DNA of 64,000 nt from Methanolobus sp. (GCA_030154025.1 JASKKT010000001.1:28173-92172), one strand, 5' to 3'; positions 1 through 9,407 are shown, counted from the first letter of the stretch. Translations and numbers: made by a program. The notes: generated by a model not told the origin, from the sequence alone.

Positions 1-1569
1 GATGTTCTGTTCCACATCCTGCAGCTCCTTGAGGTGATCTGCGAGTTTGACAATGGCCACACCTGCAGCTTCGTGGCTCTTGTGAGCACTCTCCACAAAG
101 AGCTTCATGGTGGTCCTTATCCTGTCAGAGTACACATCCCTGAATGCCCCAAACTCCTCGTCAAATATCGCTGTCATGATATCTGCCCTTATGCTCAGCA
201 GGTTCAGTGATATCCTCTCGAATGCCATGGCTATCTGGGACCCCTGCATTGTAGATGCAGTGTGCATGAAGGCCTCCTCCGTGGCCCTGCCTTCCGATAT
301 CCTCCTGCCCAGCACGAAGAGGGCATCAGAGAACTCTATCTCCATCCTTTTGATCTCATCACGGATCTTCTTATAGGGAGTGTAGCTCATATTGAGGTAG
401 AACGCAATTGCAAAGACTATCCCCCACAGCAGAAGAAGTCCCGGAGGCAGGATCCCTTCAAGGGTTGCTGTTGACAGTATGTTGCCGGGATTGCCAAGGC
501 GCATCCAAAGGAACCCCAGGAAGATTATCAGCACTGCCACGGAAACGGATATCGCCATGGCCATTGCTTTTTTAGTTGTGATGCCCCCGAGCTCAGGATG
601 GCTGTCGGGAATGCTCTGGGGAACAAATGTCGCAGGCCTCTGCATAAGGATATATTCTGCATATGCAAAGGTTGCCAGTGGCAGGATGATGTCATACAGG
701 GTCACAAGAGTGCCTATGCCAAAGCGAATGCCCACCACGGTTATAGCAGGCATGAGGGCCACCAGTGCAAGCGGTATGAGGATGAATATGGAGTAGAGGA
801 TGTATGTGGGACTCTTCAGTTTAGCTGCGAAATTCTCCATGAGCCTTTTTGTGTTCTCCAGTACTATGTCGAGGGCCCTGTTAAGGGTGATCATCCTCTG
901 GGCCTCGTCAGGCTCGCTGGTGGAGCTCTTGATAAGATGCAGGGCCCGCTTGAAATACTCGCTGTTCCTGCCCCACAGGTTGGCAAACTCCAGCGTGGCA
1001 TCGTCCATTCCCCTGTACTCCCTGACATGAAGGTTCCATAGCATCTTCCTCAGGTCCTTTGCCAGGGGCCTGTCGGAGCTCTCTCCCGCAAACCTGATGG
1101 CAACTTCCATGTTAGGGACAAGTTTCATGGACATGACTATATAGCTCAGGATCTCCGGCATATCCCCGAGAGAGCTAACCTTCATCCATCGGGAGTATAT
1201 TTTGATGTACTCACTAAGGTACACGAGTGTGAGAAGGGGAAGTATGAGGCTAAGGGCCAAGGTTATCTTCAGGGTGGCAGCCTCAAAGCTGGTGAGCCTG
1301 AATATGACAAAGTCAGCAAAAAGTAGACAAAGGAACATGAGGCCTGACACTGTATAAGCAAAAAATGCTGTCTCGTAGGGCTCCAGATCCAGCCCCGTGT
1401 ATACAAGTGCATCCCTGTATTCCTGGCTTACTGCATTGTCCGCCCTTCTTCTGAAAGACCCGGGATCCCACAGGAGCCACCTGAAATTCCTGAACGTGAA
1501 CTTGCAGCCGTGGTAGTACCAGTTCTCCTCACTGCCCAGAAAGACCACCTGCCACCAGGCCGTTCTCAT
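1..1569 (-). CDS. Archaeal type II/IV secretion-pilus membrane platform protein (TadC/GspF family), partial
   Basis: Inner-membrane platform of an archaeal type IV pilus-like or secretion machine; it would work with the ATPase encoded just upstream. The frame is open from an ATG at 1569 to the window edge (523 codons), so the C-terminus is missing. Several long hydrophobic segments are visible (for example around 1330-1220, 840-700 and 600-410), separated by two polar T2SF-type cytoplasmic domains that contain the paired 'D.P..L.KDLR' and 'E...A.R.L..G' stretches typical of the family. A stop codon lies just 5' of the ATG in this frame, which fixes the start. It overlaps the end of the ATPase gene by 41 bp, indicating translational coupling. 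Family assignment is firm; the exact machine (pilus, adhesion, secretion) is inferred. Confidence 0.85.
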   Translation of the reverse strand, partial: MRTAWWQVVFLGSEENWYYHGCKFTFRNFRWLLWDPGSFRRRADNAVSQEYRDALVYTGLDLEPYETAFFAYTVSGLMFLCLLFADFVIFRLTSFEAATLKITLALSLILPLLTLVYLSEYIKIYSRWMKVSSLGDMPEILSYIVMSMKLVPNMEVAIRFAGESSDRPLAKDLRKMLWNLHVREYRGMDDATLEFANLWGRNSEYFKRALHLIKSSTSEPDEAQRMITLNRALDIVLENTKRLMENFAAKLKSPTYILYSIFILIPLALVALMPAITVVGIRFGIGTLVTLYDIILPLATFAYAEYILMQRPATFVPQSIPDSHPELGGITTKKAMAMAISVSVAVLIIFLGFLWMRLGNPGNILSTATLEGILPPGLLLLWGIVFAIAFYLNMSYTPYKKIRDEIKRMEIEFSDALFVLGRRISEGRATEEAFMHTASTMQGSQIAMAFERISLNLLSIRADIMTAIFDEEFGAFRDVYSDRIRTTMKLFVESAHKSHEAAGVAIVKLADHLKELQDVEQNI

Positions 1570-4045
1570 CTTCTTGCTTCACTATGCCCGTTTCCTGCAG
1601 GGAGAAAGCAGGTGTGTGTTTAGATGCAAAGTCCTCGAACCATTCCGACCATCTGGCGTATATCCTCCCAGGGTCAGTCCCCCCTCCGCAAAGTTTCTCT
1701 TCCTCCGTGAGGAGCCAGAACATGTTATTTGCTATGCTTACCGTGGTGGATTCCACAAAGAAGGGGTCCTTCCTTCCGTACTCAGCCATCTTCTCCTTGA
1801 TCCGAGCCCGGAGGCGGATATTCTTCGAAGCCTGGTCCATGCTCATGCCCCACTTGTCCGCGATCTTGCCGATGAGTACTGACTGCCCCCGATCCATTAT
1901 GTCTTCAGGTACCAGAGCGTCAAGAGAAGCATTATATCTCAGCACGTCAGAGAACACAGTGTCGGTATCCTCAGGGTCCCAGTCCTCATTGACCTCGGCT
2001 ATCTGGATGACCCTGCGTTTTGTCACCATGCTCCCTGAGATCCTCGTGTTGCTGCAGACGATCACTGCATCCGTCGACTTGAAGGATGCAGGCGGGACCC
2101 CTAATGTGTGCACGATCCTCTCATATACCGAGCGTGTTGATGATCCGTGGATGGTGCCGATCACAGAATTCCCAGCAGCCCCCACCTGCATAGCCTCGTA
2201 AAGGACCGATACCTCCGGACCCCTTACCTCTCCCATCACAAGGGACGAACTGCCAAGTCTCAGGGATGCCCTGAGCGCAGTAGACGGCTCGATCTCGCTA
2301 CCGTACTTTATGATGGCTGACTGTGAGTTAAGCCCCTGCACCTTCCATCCCATCTGCTGTAACTGTTCGATAGGTATCTCCGGCGTGTCCTCTATTGTGA
2401 GTATCCTGTACTTCTGTGGTATCTCCAGCAGCATGGCGCTGAGCAATGATGTCTTGCCGGCTCCCACGCCTCCGGCAACCAGTACCGAGGCCTGTCCATC
2501 CATTATGAAACTCAAGAGGCCGGCAGCCAGCGGGGAAATGGAGCCGCTGTTGATGAGCTTTGGCAGGGTCCAGGGGTCCTTTGCATGTTTCCGGAATGCA
2601 TAGGCAATGCCTTTTGCACTCAGGGAGTCGCCGATGACGGACACGCGTACCCCATATTCTTTCAGGAACATCTCCAATACAGGGGTGGCTTCTCCGAACG
2701 GTCTCCCGCTGATGGACCTGAGCCTTGATACAAGGGAATCCATGTCTTCCTGCGAGAGATATACATTGGTTATGCATTCCTCCCCGTCCAGTACCACGTG
2801 CACGGGATTCCTGTCCGCCGGTGCATTGACATACACATCCGTGACCCTTTCATCAGACAGGAGGTCCTCAAGTATGCCAAGTCCTGTTGTATACTTGGTC
2901 AGGAGATCTGTGTAAAGCCTGACCATGGCAGGCTCCAGGGGCATTCCACTGAGCTCCGCTTCCTCCAGCAGCAGACGCTTTCCCAGCATCTTGAAGTAGT
3001 TCCTTGAACTGGATGGATTTGCGAACTGCAGGTCCCTGGGACGGTGCCTGATCATCTTCTTCCTCACATTCTCGATGATCTCCAGTTCGTCGGCCTTAAG
3101 GCAGTATTCCACCGGATTTATAGCGTACATCTTCTCAGGGCGGTCTGTCAGCTGGTAGATAGATACGGGAAGTGCCCTTTCGTTCATGTGTTCTACTTCA
3201 TAGCATTCCTGGAATATCGTGTTGTCAGGGGGCTCGATATATATGCGTGAAGTGGAAAAAGGAGGCCTGACGTACGACTTCAGGCACGCCTCATATCCTG
3301 AGGCCTCCTTATCGCAATCAGCTGCACTTCCGGTCCGCAGGCCTCTTTCTATCCCGAGGGAATATGCTGCCATTTCCTGCAGGATACAGATAAATCCCTT
3401 CAGGCACCCTTCACATTCGGCATGTTTGCCGGTCCCGATCAATAAGGCATTACAGGGACTGCAATGAATGTGGATGAGATAGCAGGCTTTCAGAGGGTCG
3501 TGGCCGGATGTTGCAATTATGTCTGACAGCAGCTTCCTGCGAAGGTGTAGGCATCTTCTGCCCTCCTTATGGTCACAGTTCCCAGATGCCAGCCTTGCTG
3601 TGGAGTATGAGCTCAGTCTGTCATGGAGCTGAGCCATGGCGTAGATCATGGAAAGGTCCCTTCCCTCATAGTCCCTGTCATAAAGGTTTGACAGTACAAG
3701 CCTGTCGACAGCAGGCTCCTTAAGCAGCAGGCCAAATATGTTCTTCCTGCATACCGGGTCCTGGAATGTGGACCCATGGGCGCACTCTTTGCAGTTGACT
3801 GTTAATGTCCCGCTCTTCTTTGAAGACCTGAGCCGGTATGGACAGGTCTTTTCTTCCGGTTCACCTCTCCTGCCGGGAAATGGTATTCTGGGAATGATGG
3901 AAATCATATTCTTCAGTAAAAGCGAATATGATCCCCTTTTTCTTCCGGTCGGGACCCGAGGCTGGCCTAGCTGCATATCTGTACAGAGATTGATGGGGTC
4001 ATCTTCCTGCAGGAAGGTGTCGGGCTCGTTTTTCTCTCCTGTCAA
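1529..4045 (-). CDS. Type II/IV secretion system ATPase (GspE/TadA family)
   Basis: Cytoplasmic hexameric ATPase that powers pilus assembly or secretion. In 838 residues it shows a Walker A (GGVGAGKT, about 525-532), a Walker B-like segment (SLVMGEVRGPE, about 601-611) and a His box (GTIHGSS, about 630), the normal order for GspE/PilB/TadA ATPases. The N-terminal 300 residues are an archaeal extension rich in cysteine pairs (for example C-x2-C near 85-88, others near 196-220) that may bind zinc or an Fe-S cluster; this is inference. It is first in an operon with the TadC-like platform gene. The start at 4045 is the only ATG before the conserved region and follows a GGAGA-like site. Pilin genes are not in this window. 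Confidence 0.92.
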   Translation of the reverse strand: MTGEKNEPDTFLQEDDPINLCTDMQLGQPRVPTGRKRGSYSLLLKNMISIIPRIPFPGRRGEPEEKTCPYRLRSSKKSGTLTVNCKECAHGSTFQDPVCRKNIFGLLLKEPAVDRLVLSNLYDRDYEGRDLSMIYAMAQLHDRLSSYSTARLASGNCDHKEGRRCLHLRRKLLSDIIATSGHDPLKACYLIHIHCSPCNALLIGTGKHAECEGCLKGFICILQEMAAYSLGIERGLRTGSAADCDKEASGYEACLKSYVRPPFSTSRIYIEPPDNTIFQECYEVEHMNERALPVSIYQLTDRPEKMYAINPVEYCLKADELEIIENVRKKMIRHRPRDLQFANPSSSRNYFKMLGKRLLLEEAELSGMPLEPAMVRLYTDLLTKYTTGLGILEDLLSDERVTDVYVNAPADRNPVHVVLDGEECITNVYLSQEDMDSLVSRLRSISGRPFGEATPVLEMFLKEYGVRVSVIGDSLSAKGIAYAFRKHAKDPWTLPKLINSGSISPLAAGLLSFIMDGQASVLVAGGVGAGKTSLLSAMLLEIPQKYRILTIEDTPEIPIEQLQQMGWKVQGLNSQSAIIKYGSEIEPSTALRASLRLGSSSLVMGEVRGPEVSVLYEAMQVGAAGNSVIGTIHGSSTRSVYERIVHTLGVPPASFKSTDAVIVCSNTRISGSMVTKRRVIQIAEVNEDWDPEDTDTVFSDVLRYNASLDALVPEDIMDRGQSVLIGKIADKWGMSMDQASKNIRLRARIKEKMAEYGRKDPFFVESTTVSIANNMFWLLTEEEKLCGGGTDPGRIYARWSEWFEDFASKHTPAFSLQETGIVKQEDENGLVAGGLSGQ

Positions 4046-4170
4046 AACCTATCTCCTGTTTAGGTGTTTCACAAGGAATTTTACTAACTATTAAAACATT
4101 TCGAAATCAATCTGCAGATTAATTTTCTTCGACTGCTATTATTTCAGATGTGCTCCTGACTCAGGGAACA

Positions 4171-4181
4171 ATAATATAAAA
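4171..4181 (+). promoter_or_regulatory. TATA box, candidate promoter of xseAB
   Basis: An AT-rich TATA-like stretch (ataatataaaa) sits about 80 bp before the xseA start in the 214-bp gap between divergent xseA and the secretion ATPase. It would place the transcript start near 4205 with a leader of roughly 55 nt. Assigned by eye only. Confidence 0.4.
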
Positions 4182-4259
4182 GTTAGCCTAATACTTTCAC
4201 ACAACTTACTTAAGAGTATAATACCTTCAAAGCCTCCTGATAAAGGCCGGAAGATAAGG

Positions 4260-5456
4260 ATGGGAATCTATACAGTTTCACAATTGAACGAGCATATCAA
4301 ACAATTGCTATGTCAGGACCCTCTGCTCAGCCAGGTCTGGGTACGCGGTGAGATATCGAACCTCACAAAGCACAGCTCCGGTCATTACTATTTCACCCTG
4401 AAAGATAAGGGCAGCCAGATAAGCTGCGTCAGTTTCAGGTCAACCAACCGTTCCCTCAAGTTCGAGCCCGAGTCCACAATGAAGGTTCTTATATTTGGCT
4501 CCCTGGACGTGTATACTGTGAGGGGGCAATACCAGATCCACATCCTTGATATGAGGCCGGATGGCATAGGCGAGCTGTACAAGGCCTACGAGCAGCTGCG
4601 TAAGAAGCTGGAGGTGGAGGGCTTATTCGATAAGGCCCGCAAGAGGCCCGTTCCCAGATTTCCGCAGAGGATAGGCATCGCCACATCTCCGACTGGTGCT
4701 GCTATCCATGACATACTGCATGTGCTCAGGCGCAGGTATCCAGTGGATGTGCTGCTGGCCCCTGCGATCGTACAGGGAGAGATGTCCGCCCCGAGCATTG
4801 TGAAAGCCCTGGAATTCCTCAACAGGGCAAACGTGGATGTCATTATCGTAGGCAGGGGCGGCGGCTCGCTGGAAGATTTGTGGTCCTTTAATGAGGAATC
4901 GGTTGCGAGGGCAATCTATGAGTCGCGGGTTCCGGTGATATCGGCAGTGGGCCATGAGACCGACTACACGATAGCCGACTTCACGGCTGACCTGAGGGCT
5001 CCTACACCGTCAGCCGCAGCTGAGATGGCAGTTCCTGACAGTACGGACCTGAAAAGGCATATCAGTTCTCTGTCACAGCGTATGGAGAAGGCTGCAATAC
5101 GGCATGTTTCCGACCTTTCTGACCGGCTGGACTATCTCTCGGGCAGGATAGGTCCTGAAAAGATTAGTGAGTTCCTGAGGCAGAACTACCAGAGGGTGGA
5201 CGAGCTGAATGTCAGGCTGGAACGCCATGCGGGAAGGATGATGGAATCCAAGCGCTCTTCCCTGGGCAGCCTGGCAGGCCGTTTGAATGCTGTCAGTCCT
5301 CTCAGCACGCTTGAGCGCGGATACTGCATAGCGATGAGTATAGACGGTGGCAGGCCTGTCCGCAGCGTGGATGATGTTGCTAAAGGAGAATCCCTGAGCC
5401 TGAAGGTAAAGGATGGAGCCATTCTTTGTAGTGTGAATGATATGAAAAAGACATAG
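4260..5456 (+). CDS. xseA: Exodeoxyribonuclease VII large subunit
   Basis: Catalytic subunit of exonuclease VII, which degrades single-stranded DNA from both ends into oligonucleotides in repair. The 398-residue protein has the N-terminal OB-fold (about 1-105, with VWVRGEISN and GHYYFTLKDKGSQI), the conserved catalytic core (about 125-330) with IGIATSPTGAAIHDIL and GRGGGSLEDLWSFNEE (about 198-213), then a long helical region and the C-terminal LERGYCI motif. Slightly shorter than E. coli XseA (about 450). The ATG follows AGATAAGG. xseB follows 36 bp later. The enzyme is bacterial in distribution and is seen in Methanosarcinales, so past transfer from bacteria is likely. Confidence 0.96.
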   Translation: MGIYTVSQLNEHIKQLLCQDPLLSQVWVRGEISNLTKHSSGHYYFTLKDKGSQISCVSFRSTNRSLKFEPESTMKVLIFGSLDVYTVRGQYQIHILDMRPDGIGELYKAYEQLRKKLEVEGLFDKARKRPVPRFPQRIGIATSPTGAAIHDILHVLRRRYPVDVLLAPAIVQGEMSAPSIVKALEFLNRANVDVIIVGRGGGSLEDLWSFNEESVARAIYESRVPVISAVGHETDYTIADFTADLRAPTPSAAAEMAVPDSTDLKRHISSLSQRMEKAAIRHVSDLSDRLDYLSGRIGPEKISEFLRQNYQRVDELNVRLERHAGRMMESKRSSLGSLAGRLNAVSPLSTLERGYCIAMSIDGGRPVRSVDDVAKGESLSLKVKDGAILCSVNDMKKT

Positions 5457-5492
5457 TATTGAAGGATAAGCCGGATTGAGGAGATACGGAAT

Positions 5493-5807
5493 ATGGTCAA
5501 GGCAAAGAAGGTCGGGAAAAGTGAGGACGGTATGGTACCGGAGGACACTGCCGGAGAGGGCCGGAGTGATAGCGTTGATGGGTCCCTGGACGATGCCACA
5601 TTCGAGGAATCGCTGGAGGAGCTGGAAGCCCTCGTGGACAGGCTTGAACGGGGCCAGTTGCTGCTGGACGAGAGCCTGGAACTGTTCGAGAGGGGCATGA
5701 AACTGGCCCGCGTATGCAACCGGAAACTGTCAAAAGCAGAAAGGAAGATCGAAATACTCATTGAAGAGAACGGCAGCCTGAAGGTCGGTCCGTTCATGGA
5801 GGAATGA
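5493..5807 (+). CDS. xseB: Exodeoxyribonuclease VII small subunit
   Basis: Small helical subunit that binds the extended C-terminal region of XseA. The family core (FEESLEELEALVDRLERG ... LDESLELFERGMKL ... CNRKLSKAERKIEIL) occupies about residues 33-90 of 104. The first 30 residues are acidic and low in complexity and are longer than in most bacterial XseB. A second, shorter start is possible, but the ATG at 5493 is the first after the xseA stop and lies downstream of GGAGATACGGAAT. It forms an operon with xseA; the gene converges on the ccmF pair. Confidence 0.93.
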   Translation: MVKAKKVGKSEDGMVPEDTAGEGRSDSVDGSLDDATFEESLEELEALVDRLERGQLLLDESLELFERGMKLARVCNRKLSKAERKIEILIEENGSLKVGPFMEE

Positions 5808-5857
5808 TAGCTTCACAGGAAAGAAGAAAGGATTGCAAGAAAAGATGAGCTGCAGCT

Positions 5858-6931
5858 TTAAGCTGCAACTCCGTTCCCTTCCTCGAAGTAGCGCCTGGCC
5901 AGCAGAACCGCGCTGCTTCCCAGGAGGATCACAAGGAAGATTGCAATTACCATTCCCTCTGTACTGAAGTCCTGCCACGAGTGGACCGAGGCCCACATGC
6001 CACTGCGGGTCACGAAGGTAGCGAACACCACAAGTATGAATGACGCTATCGCCAGCAGAGGTGCGAGAAAACCATATTCTCCCTGGGATGTGCGTGTCCT
6101 TGCATGCAGGAAAGCAGTTGCTGTTATCCAGGGAATGAGGGATGAGGTCTCCACGGGGTCCCATGACCAGTACCATGCTCCCCAGCCTAGCACTTCATAT
6201 GCCCAGAAGCCACCGAGCCCGATCCCCAGGGTGAGGAAGAGCCATGCTATGCGCATCCAGTCCCTTGCGATGTCTGTCCATCTCCCGTCCTTTGTCAGAA
6301 GGTTTGCAATGGCTGCAGCAAAGGGTATTGTGAAGGCCGCATAACCCAGGAACAGCATTGGCGGGTGTATGGCCATCCATGGATTGCGCAGCAGGGGGTT
6401 CATACCCTGGCCGTAGGGCACATTGTATAAGGTGGCAAAGGGATCCCAGTAAGTGAGCACCACGCCCGTACCTGTGAGGGTGTAGCTTGCGAAGGGATTC
6501 TTCATCACCAGTATCAGCAGGAATACGGATATTATCCCCAGGGATACCATTCTGGTGACGTTCATCAGTTTTGTGTCAGCAAGCTTTTTTGTGTGTCCGG
6601 TGTACTGCACCAGCAGCAGTATGGCAAGTATGGCCCATGCCCAGAGCAGAAGTGACCCTTCCTGTCCGGCCCAGAGTGCCGAGACCCTGTAATACCACGC
6701 AAGGTCAGTGCTGGAATGGCTGTACACGTAATAATATGATGCATTCACTCTAAGGAGGTGCTCCACCAGCACCAGTATGGAGAGCGTGCCTGAGAGCGTG
6801 CATGCTATTTCCATCTTCCTGGACAGGCTGATGTAGCTCCGTTGCCCTCTGATATGGTGGGCAAGCGAGAGGATTGTGGCTCCTGTCCCTGTGAGGAAGG
6901 CAACCCAGATCAGTATCATGCCAAAGTTCAT
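5858..6931 (-). CDS. ccmF: Cytochrome c maturation protein CcmF, N-terminal half (WWD domain)
   Basis: Part of the system I haem lyase that attaches haem to apocytochrome c outside the membrane. The 357 residues match only the N-terminal half of bacterial CcmF (about 650): WYRVSALWAGQEGSLLLW (about 80-98), MNPLLRNPWMAIHPPMLFLGY (about 177-197) and the tryptophan-rich WWD motif LGWGAWYWSWDPVETSSLIPW (about 248-268), with about nine or ten membrane segments. It starts 4 bp inside the end of the next gene upstream (ATGA overlap), which encodes the C-terminal half. The two halves therefore lie in the order C-half then N-half. Haem-ligand histidines are visible in the IHPP and HART segments. The rest of the Ccm system is not in this window. 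Confidence 0.9.
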   Translation of the reverse strand: MNFGMILIWVAFLTGTGATILSLAHHIRGQRSYISLSRKMEIACTLSGTLSILVLVEHLLRVNASYYYVYSHSSTDLAWYYRVSALWAGQEGSLLLWAWAILAILLLVQYTGHTKKLADTKLMNVTRMVSLGIISVFLLILVMKNPFASYTLTGTGVVLTYWDPFATLYNVPYGQGMNPLLRNPWMAIHPPMLFLGYAAFTIPFAAAIANLLTKDGRWTDIARDWMRIAWLFLTLGIGLGGFWAYEVLGWGAWYWSWDPVETSSLIPWITATAFLHARTRTSQGEYGFLAPLLAIASFILVVFATFVTRSGMWASVHSWQDFSTEGMVIAIFLVILLGSSAVLLARRYFEEGNGVAA

Positions 6932-7896
6932 TGTGATCCTCCCTTTGCCCCATTCTTCCTGCTTTTTGTGGGCTTCTCCGGTGTCTTCCTACCGGTGCCG
7001 AAATCTGCTGCAATGAGCGCGATAATGCCTATCACCATCAGATAGAAGCCGCCCCAGAGGAAGTTAATGTAGGGCACGGTCCTCATATACAGGTCTATCT
7101 CCCCTTTCTGGAGGCTGATGGCCCTGGGTGCTATGAACAGCTCCTCCGTGAGGCCGCGGTGGATATAGGTGGTGGTATAACTCTGTCCCCACTTGAAATC
7201 AGTGACGTATCTCACCTGCCCTTCCTGGAAATAGACCCCGTTCCTGTAGATACCAAGGTTGACATCCGTGATATAGGATGATCCGGGGTAGTTCTGGTAG
7301 GGGTCCCCGGAATAGTAGGAGTTCATGCTGTTCACCCTGATGGCATAGTCCTGTCCGGGAAACTGCCCTATGTTACCGGAAATGATCGTACTGGACCCTT
7401 CCATTTTCATGTTGGCGCTCAGCACAATACCCAGCAGGATGAACAGTATCCCGAGATGTATCAGGTGGGCGCTGACGCCCCTGGCAGTCGCCCTGAAAGA
7501 ATCCCTCTTAAGCGCTTTCCCTATCTTGTAAATGGTGGCAAAGGACGCAAGCGCGATAATGGGAACTGAGACATCTACTGGCAGGTTTCCGAAGGGCGAT
7601 ATGAACGCGAAGAATGCTGCCAGTGCAATGTATCCTCCAACTATGGTCAAGGTGTTCCTTTGTCCGAGATAGCCTGCGAGCATGCAGATGCTGAGCAGTA
7701 CCACGAGGGCTGCGGTGGGCAGGGCCGTCCTGGCATTGAAATAGGAGGGTTCGAGACGTATCTCCACCCCGGTGCTTAGTTTTGCGATTAACGGCGTTAA
7801 CATGCCCATTAATATTATCGTTGCCAGAAGCAGGAAGACGACAACAGTAGCAAGCATGTTATTTTTCGGTGTCAGTAAAGGCCTTTTATTTTTCAT
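6928..7896 (-). CDS. ccmF: CcmF C-terminal half, separate gene
   Basis: Matches, in order, features of the last 300 residues of bacterial CcmF: a first membrane helix (LLTPKNNMLATVVVFLLLATIILMG) leading to TPLI and PSYFNA, a paired helix region, the AHLIHLGILFILLGIVLS segment near residue 145, a long extracytoplasmic domain with the motif TEELFIAPRA, and a final helix (INFLWGGFYLMVIGII) with a basic tail. First gene of a two-gene operon; the N-terminal half follows with a 4-bp overlap. On its own it would probably be annotated hypothetical. Function as half of a split haem lyase is inferred from the match of motif order and from the neighbour. The likely promoter lies in the 7900-7960 gap shared with carS. 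Confidence 0.82.
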   Translation of the reverse strand: MKNKRPLLTPKNNMLATVVVFLLLATIILMGMLTPLIAKLSTGVEIRLEPSYFNARTALPTAALVVLLSICMLAGYLGQRNTLTIVGGYIALAAFFAFISPFGNLPVDVSVPIIALASFATIYKIGKALKRDSFRATARGVSAHLIHLGILFILLGIVLSANMKMEGSSTIISGNIGQFPGQDYAIRVNSMNSYYSGDPYQNYPGSSYITDVNLGIYRNGVYFQEGQVRYVTDFKWGQSYTTTYIHRGLTEELFIAPRAISLQKGEIDLYMRTVPYINFLWGGFYLMVIGIIALIAADFGTGRKTPEKPTKSRKNGAKGGSQ

Positions 7897-7957
7897 CAGT
7901 TGTCTGCTGTAAACCTACGATAAGTATGTAATATAGAGTTTTCTCTTGCATCCACGA

Positions 7958-7968
7958 TGTTTTAAATA
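7958..7968 (+). promoter_or_regulatory. TATA box of carS
   Basis: The stretch tgttttaaata fits an archaeal TATA box. It predicts transcription starting near 7988-7992. That excludes the in-frame ATG at 7975 as a start and favours 8008 (or 8017) for carS. Confidence 0.5.
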
Positions 7969-8007
7969 GATGTTATGCAATCATGGCATAGGAAACTGAG
8001 AAAACGG

Positions 8008-8574
8008 ATGAACACAATGATAGAGATACTGGTTACTGCCCTGTGGCTTATGCTTCCGGCATATATCCCGAATTCATCTGCTGCTGTCTTTGGCGGCGGA
8101 AGGCCCCTGGACGGCGGAAAGACTCTCAAGGACGGGCGCCGCATACTTGGTGACGGCAAGACCTACCGCGGCCTCATTGCAGGCACCCTGTGTGGCATGC
8201 TGCTCGGCCTGCTCCAGATGTACTACATGTCAAGGCAGGACACCATATTCGGAGTGACGCTGCCATCATTTGGTGAGCTTCCTGGTGCCCTTGTGGTAAT
8301 TTTCACGCTGGCCTTCGGGGCTCTTATAGGGGATCTTTCCATGAGCTTTGTCAAGCGCAGGCTGGGATTGAAAAGGGGAGCTCCTCTGCCGGTTGTCGAC
8401 CAGCTTGACTTCGTGCTTGGCGCATGGGTGCTGACATACCTGGTCTCTCCCGGGTGGTTCACGGCCAGTTTCACTTTTTACGTGGCACTTGCAGTGATCA
8501 TTGTCACTCCTCTGCTGCATGTATCCACAAATATCGTCGGCTATCTCATAGGAGTAAAGAAGGAGCCCTGGTGA
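8008..8574 (+). CDS. carS: CDP-archaeol synthase
   Basis: Integral membrane enzyme that makes CDP-archaeol from CTP and digeranylgeranylglyceryl phosphate, the step before polar head-group attachment in archaeal lipids. The 188 residues show the family signature FGGGRPLDGGKTLKDGRRILGDGKTYRG near residues 20-48 and about five hydrophobic helices; KRRLGLKRGAPLPVVDQLDFVLGA near the middle is also conserved. In-frame ATGs exist at 7975, 8008 and 8017; 8008 is chosen because the upstream TATA box places the transcript start after 7975. pyrE follows about 100 bp later with its own TATA-like box. Confidence 0.93.
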   Translation: MNTMIEILVTALWLMLPAYIPNSSAAVFGGGRPLDGGKTLKDGRRILGDGKTYRGLIAGTLCGMLLGLLQMYYMSRQDTIFGVTLPSFGELPGALVVIFTLAFGALIGDLSMSFVKRRLGLKRGAPLPVVDQLDFVLGAWVLTYLVSPGWFTASFTFYVALAVIIVTPLLHVSTNIVGYLIGVKKEPW

Positions 8575-8597
8575 TTGCAGGGCTCGATTGTGTGCTA

Positions 8598-8609
8598 TTA
8601 TATTTTTAA
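8598..8609 (+). promoter_or_regulatory. TATA box, candidate promoter of pyrE
   Basis: ttatatttttaa lies in the 108-bp gap between carS and pyrE, about 75 bp before the chosen start. The chosen start is preceded by GGTGATC (8673-8679), a near-complete complement of the archaeal 16S 3' end. Confidence 0.45.
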
Positions 8610-8682
8610 GCAGTCAGGATGACATTATTACAAGGTTCAGTTCCTAGTTTGTCCATAAGTCAGTATCAAATTGGTGATCATC

Positions 8683-9228
8683 ATGCCGGGTTCGGAAAAC
8701 AGCAAACAGTTACTTATCGATGCGCTCAAGGCCTGTGGCGCTGTCAGGTTCGGGGATTTCACGCTTGCCTCCGGGAAAAAAAGCACGTACTATATAGATA
8801 TCAAGAAAGCAAGCACTGATCCCGGGACCCTGAGAACCATTGCTCAGGAGGCCGCAAAGGTCATAAAAGGTATGCGGGCAGACACTGTGGGCGGAGTTGT
8901 GCTCGGAGGCGTCCCGCTGGCTACTGCAGTATCCCTTGAATCAGGACTCCCGCTCCTGCTGATCCGCAAGAAGGATAAAGGATATGGCACAGGCGGGCGC
9001 TTTGTAGGTGAGCTCAGGCAGGGCTCCCGGGTGCTGCTGCTGGAAGATGTGACCACCAGCGGCGGGTCAGTGAAGGACGCAATAGAGGCCATACGCGAGA
9101 GCGGAGGCGAGGTGGAGACTGTTATAACTGTCGTTGACAGGGAATCCGGAGCTACGGAAAGCCTGGCTTCCATGGGTGTGAGACTTGTGCCCCTCGTGAG
9201 GGCAAGCGATCTGGTGAGCACTGCGTAG
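8683..9228 (+). CDS. pyrE: Orotate phosphoribosyltransferase
   Basis: Joins orotate to PRPP to give OMP in pyrimidine synthesis; cytoplasmic. The 181-residue protein has the N-terminal CGAVRFGDFTLASGKKSTYYIDIKK segment and the PRPP-binding loop VLLLEDVTTSGGSVKDAI near residues 119-136. The usual archaeal length is about 175-185. A TTG at 8671 is also in frame, but the strong Shine-Dalgarno GGTGATC ends three bases before the ATG at 8683, which decides the start. Confidence 0.95.
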   Translation: MPGSENSKQLLIDALKACGAVRFGDFTLASGKKSTYYIDIKKASTDPGTLRTIAQEAAKVIKGMRADTVGGVVLGGVPLATAVSLESGLPLLLIRKKDKGYGTGGRFVGELRQGSRVLLLEDVTTSGGSVKDAIEAIRESGGEVETVITVVDRESGATESLASMGVRLVPLVRASDLVSTA

Positions 9229-9407
9229 GTCCGGCCGAAACCAAAAGGTAAATTATTTATTACAATAGCAAGCACTTAATGCTATTCCAGTTTCGCATGA
9301 GGTCATGGTGTAATTATAAATTAAGATTATGTCCTAACCAAATAGTCCTATTCAATGAATCCCTATAAGCAGCCTTTCAGAGGCAATTTAATAACGAGGT
9401 TTCAAGT

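Noticed and set aside
107-1041. Several plus-strand frames opposite the TadC-like gene
   Set aside because: They are antisense shadows; the minus frame encodes a clear TadC/GspF membrane protein.
2328-2777. 149-codon minus-strand frame inside the secretion ATPase gene
   Set aside because: Different frame of a gene with intact Walker motifs; Arg/His-rich composition of a shadow frame.
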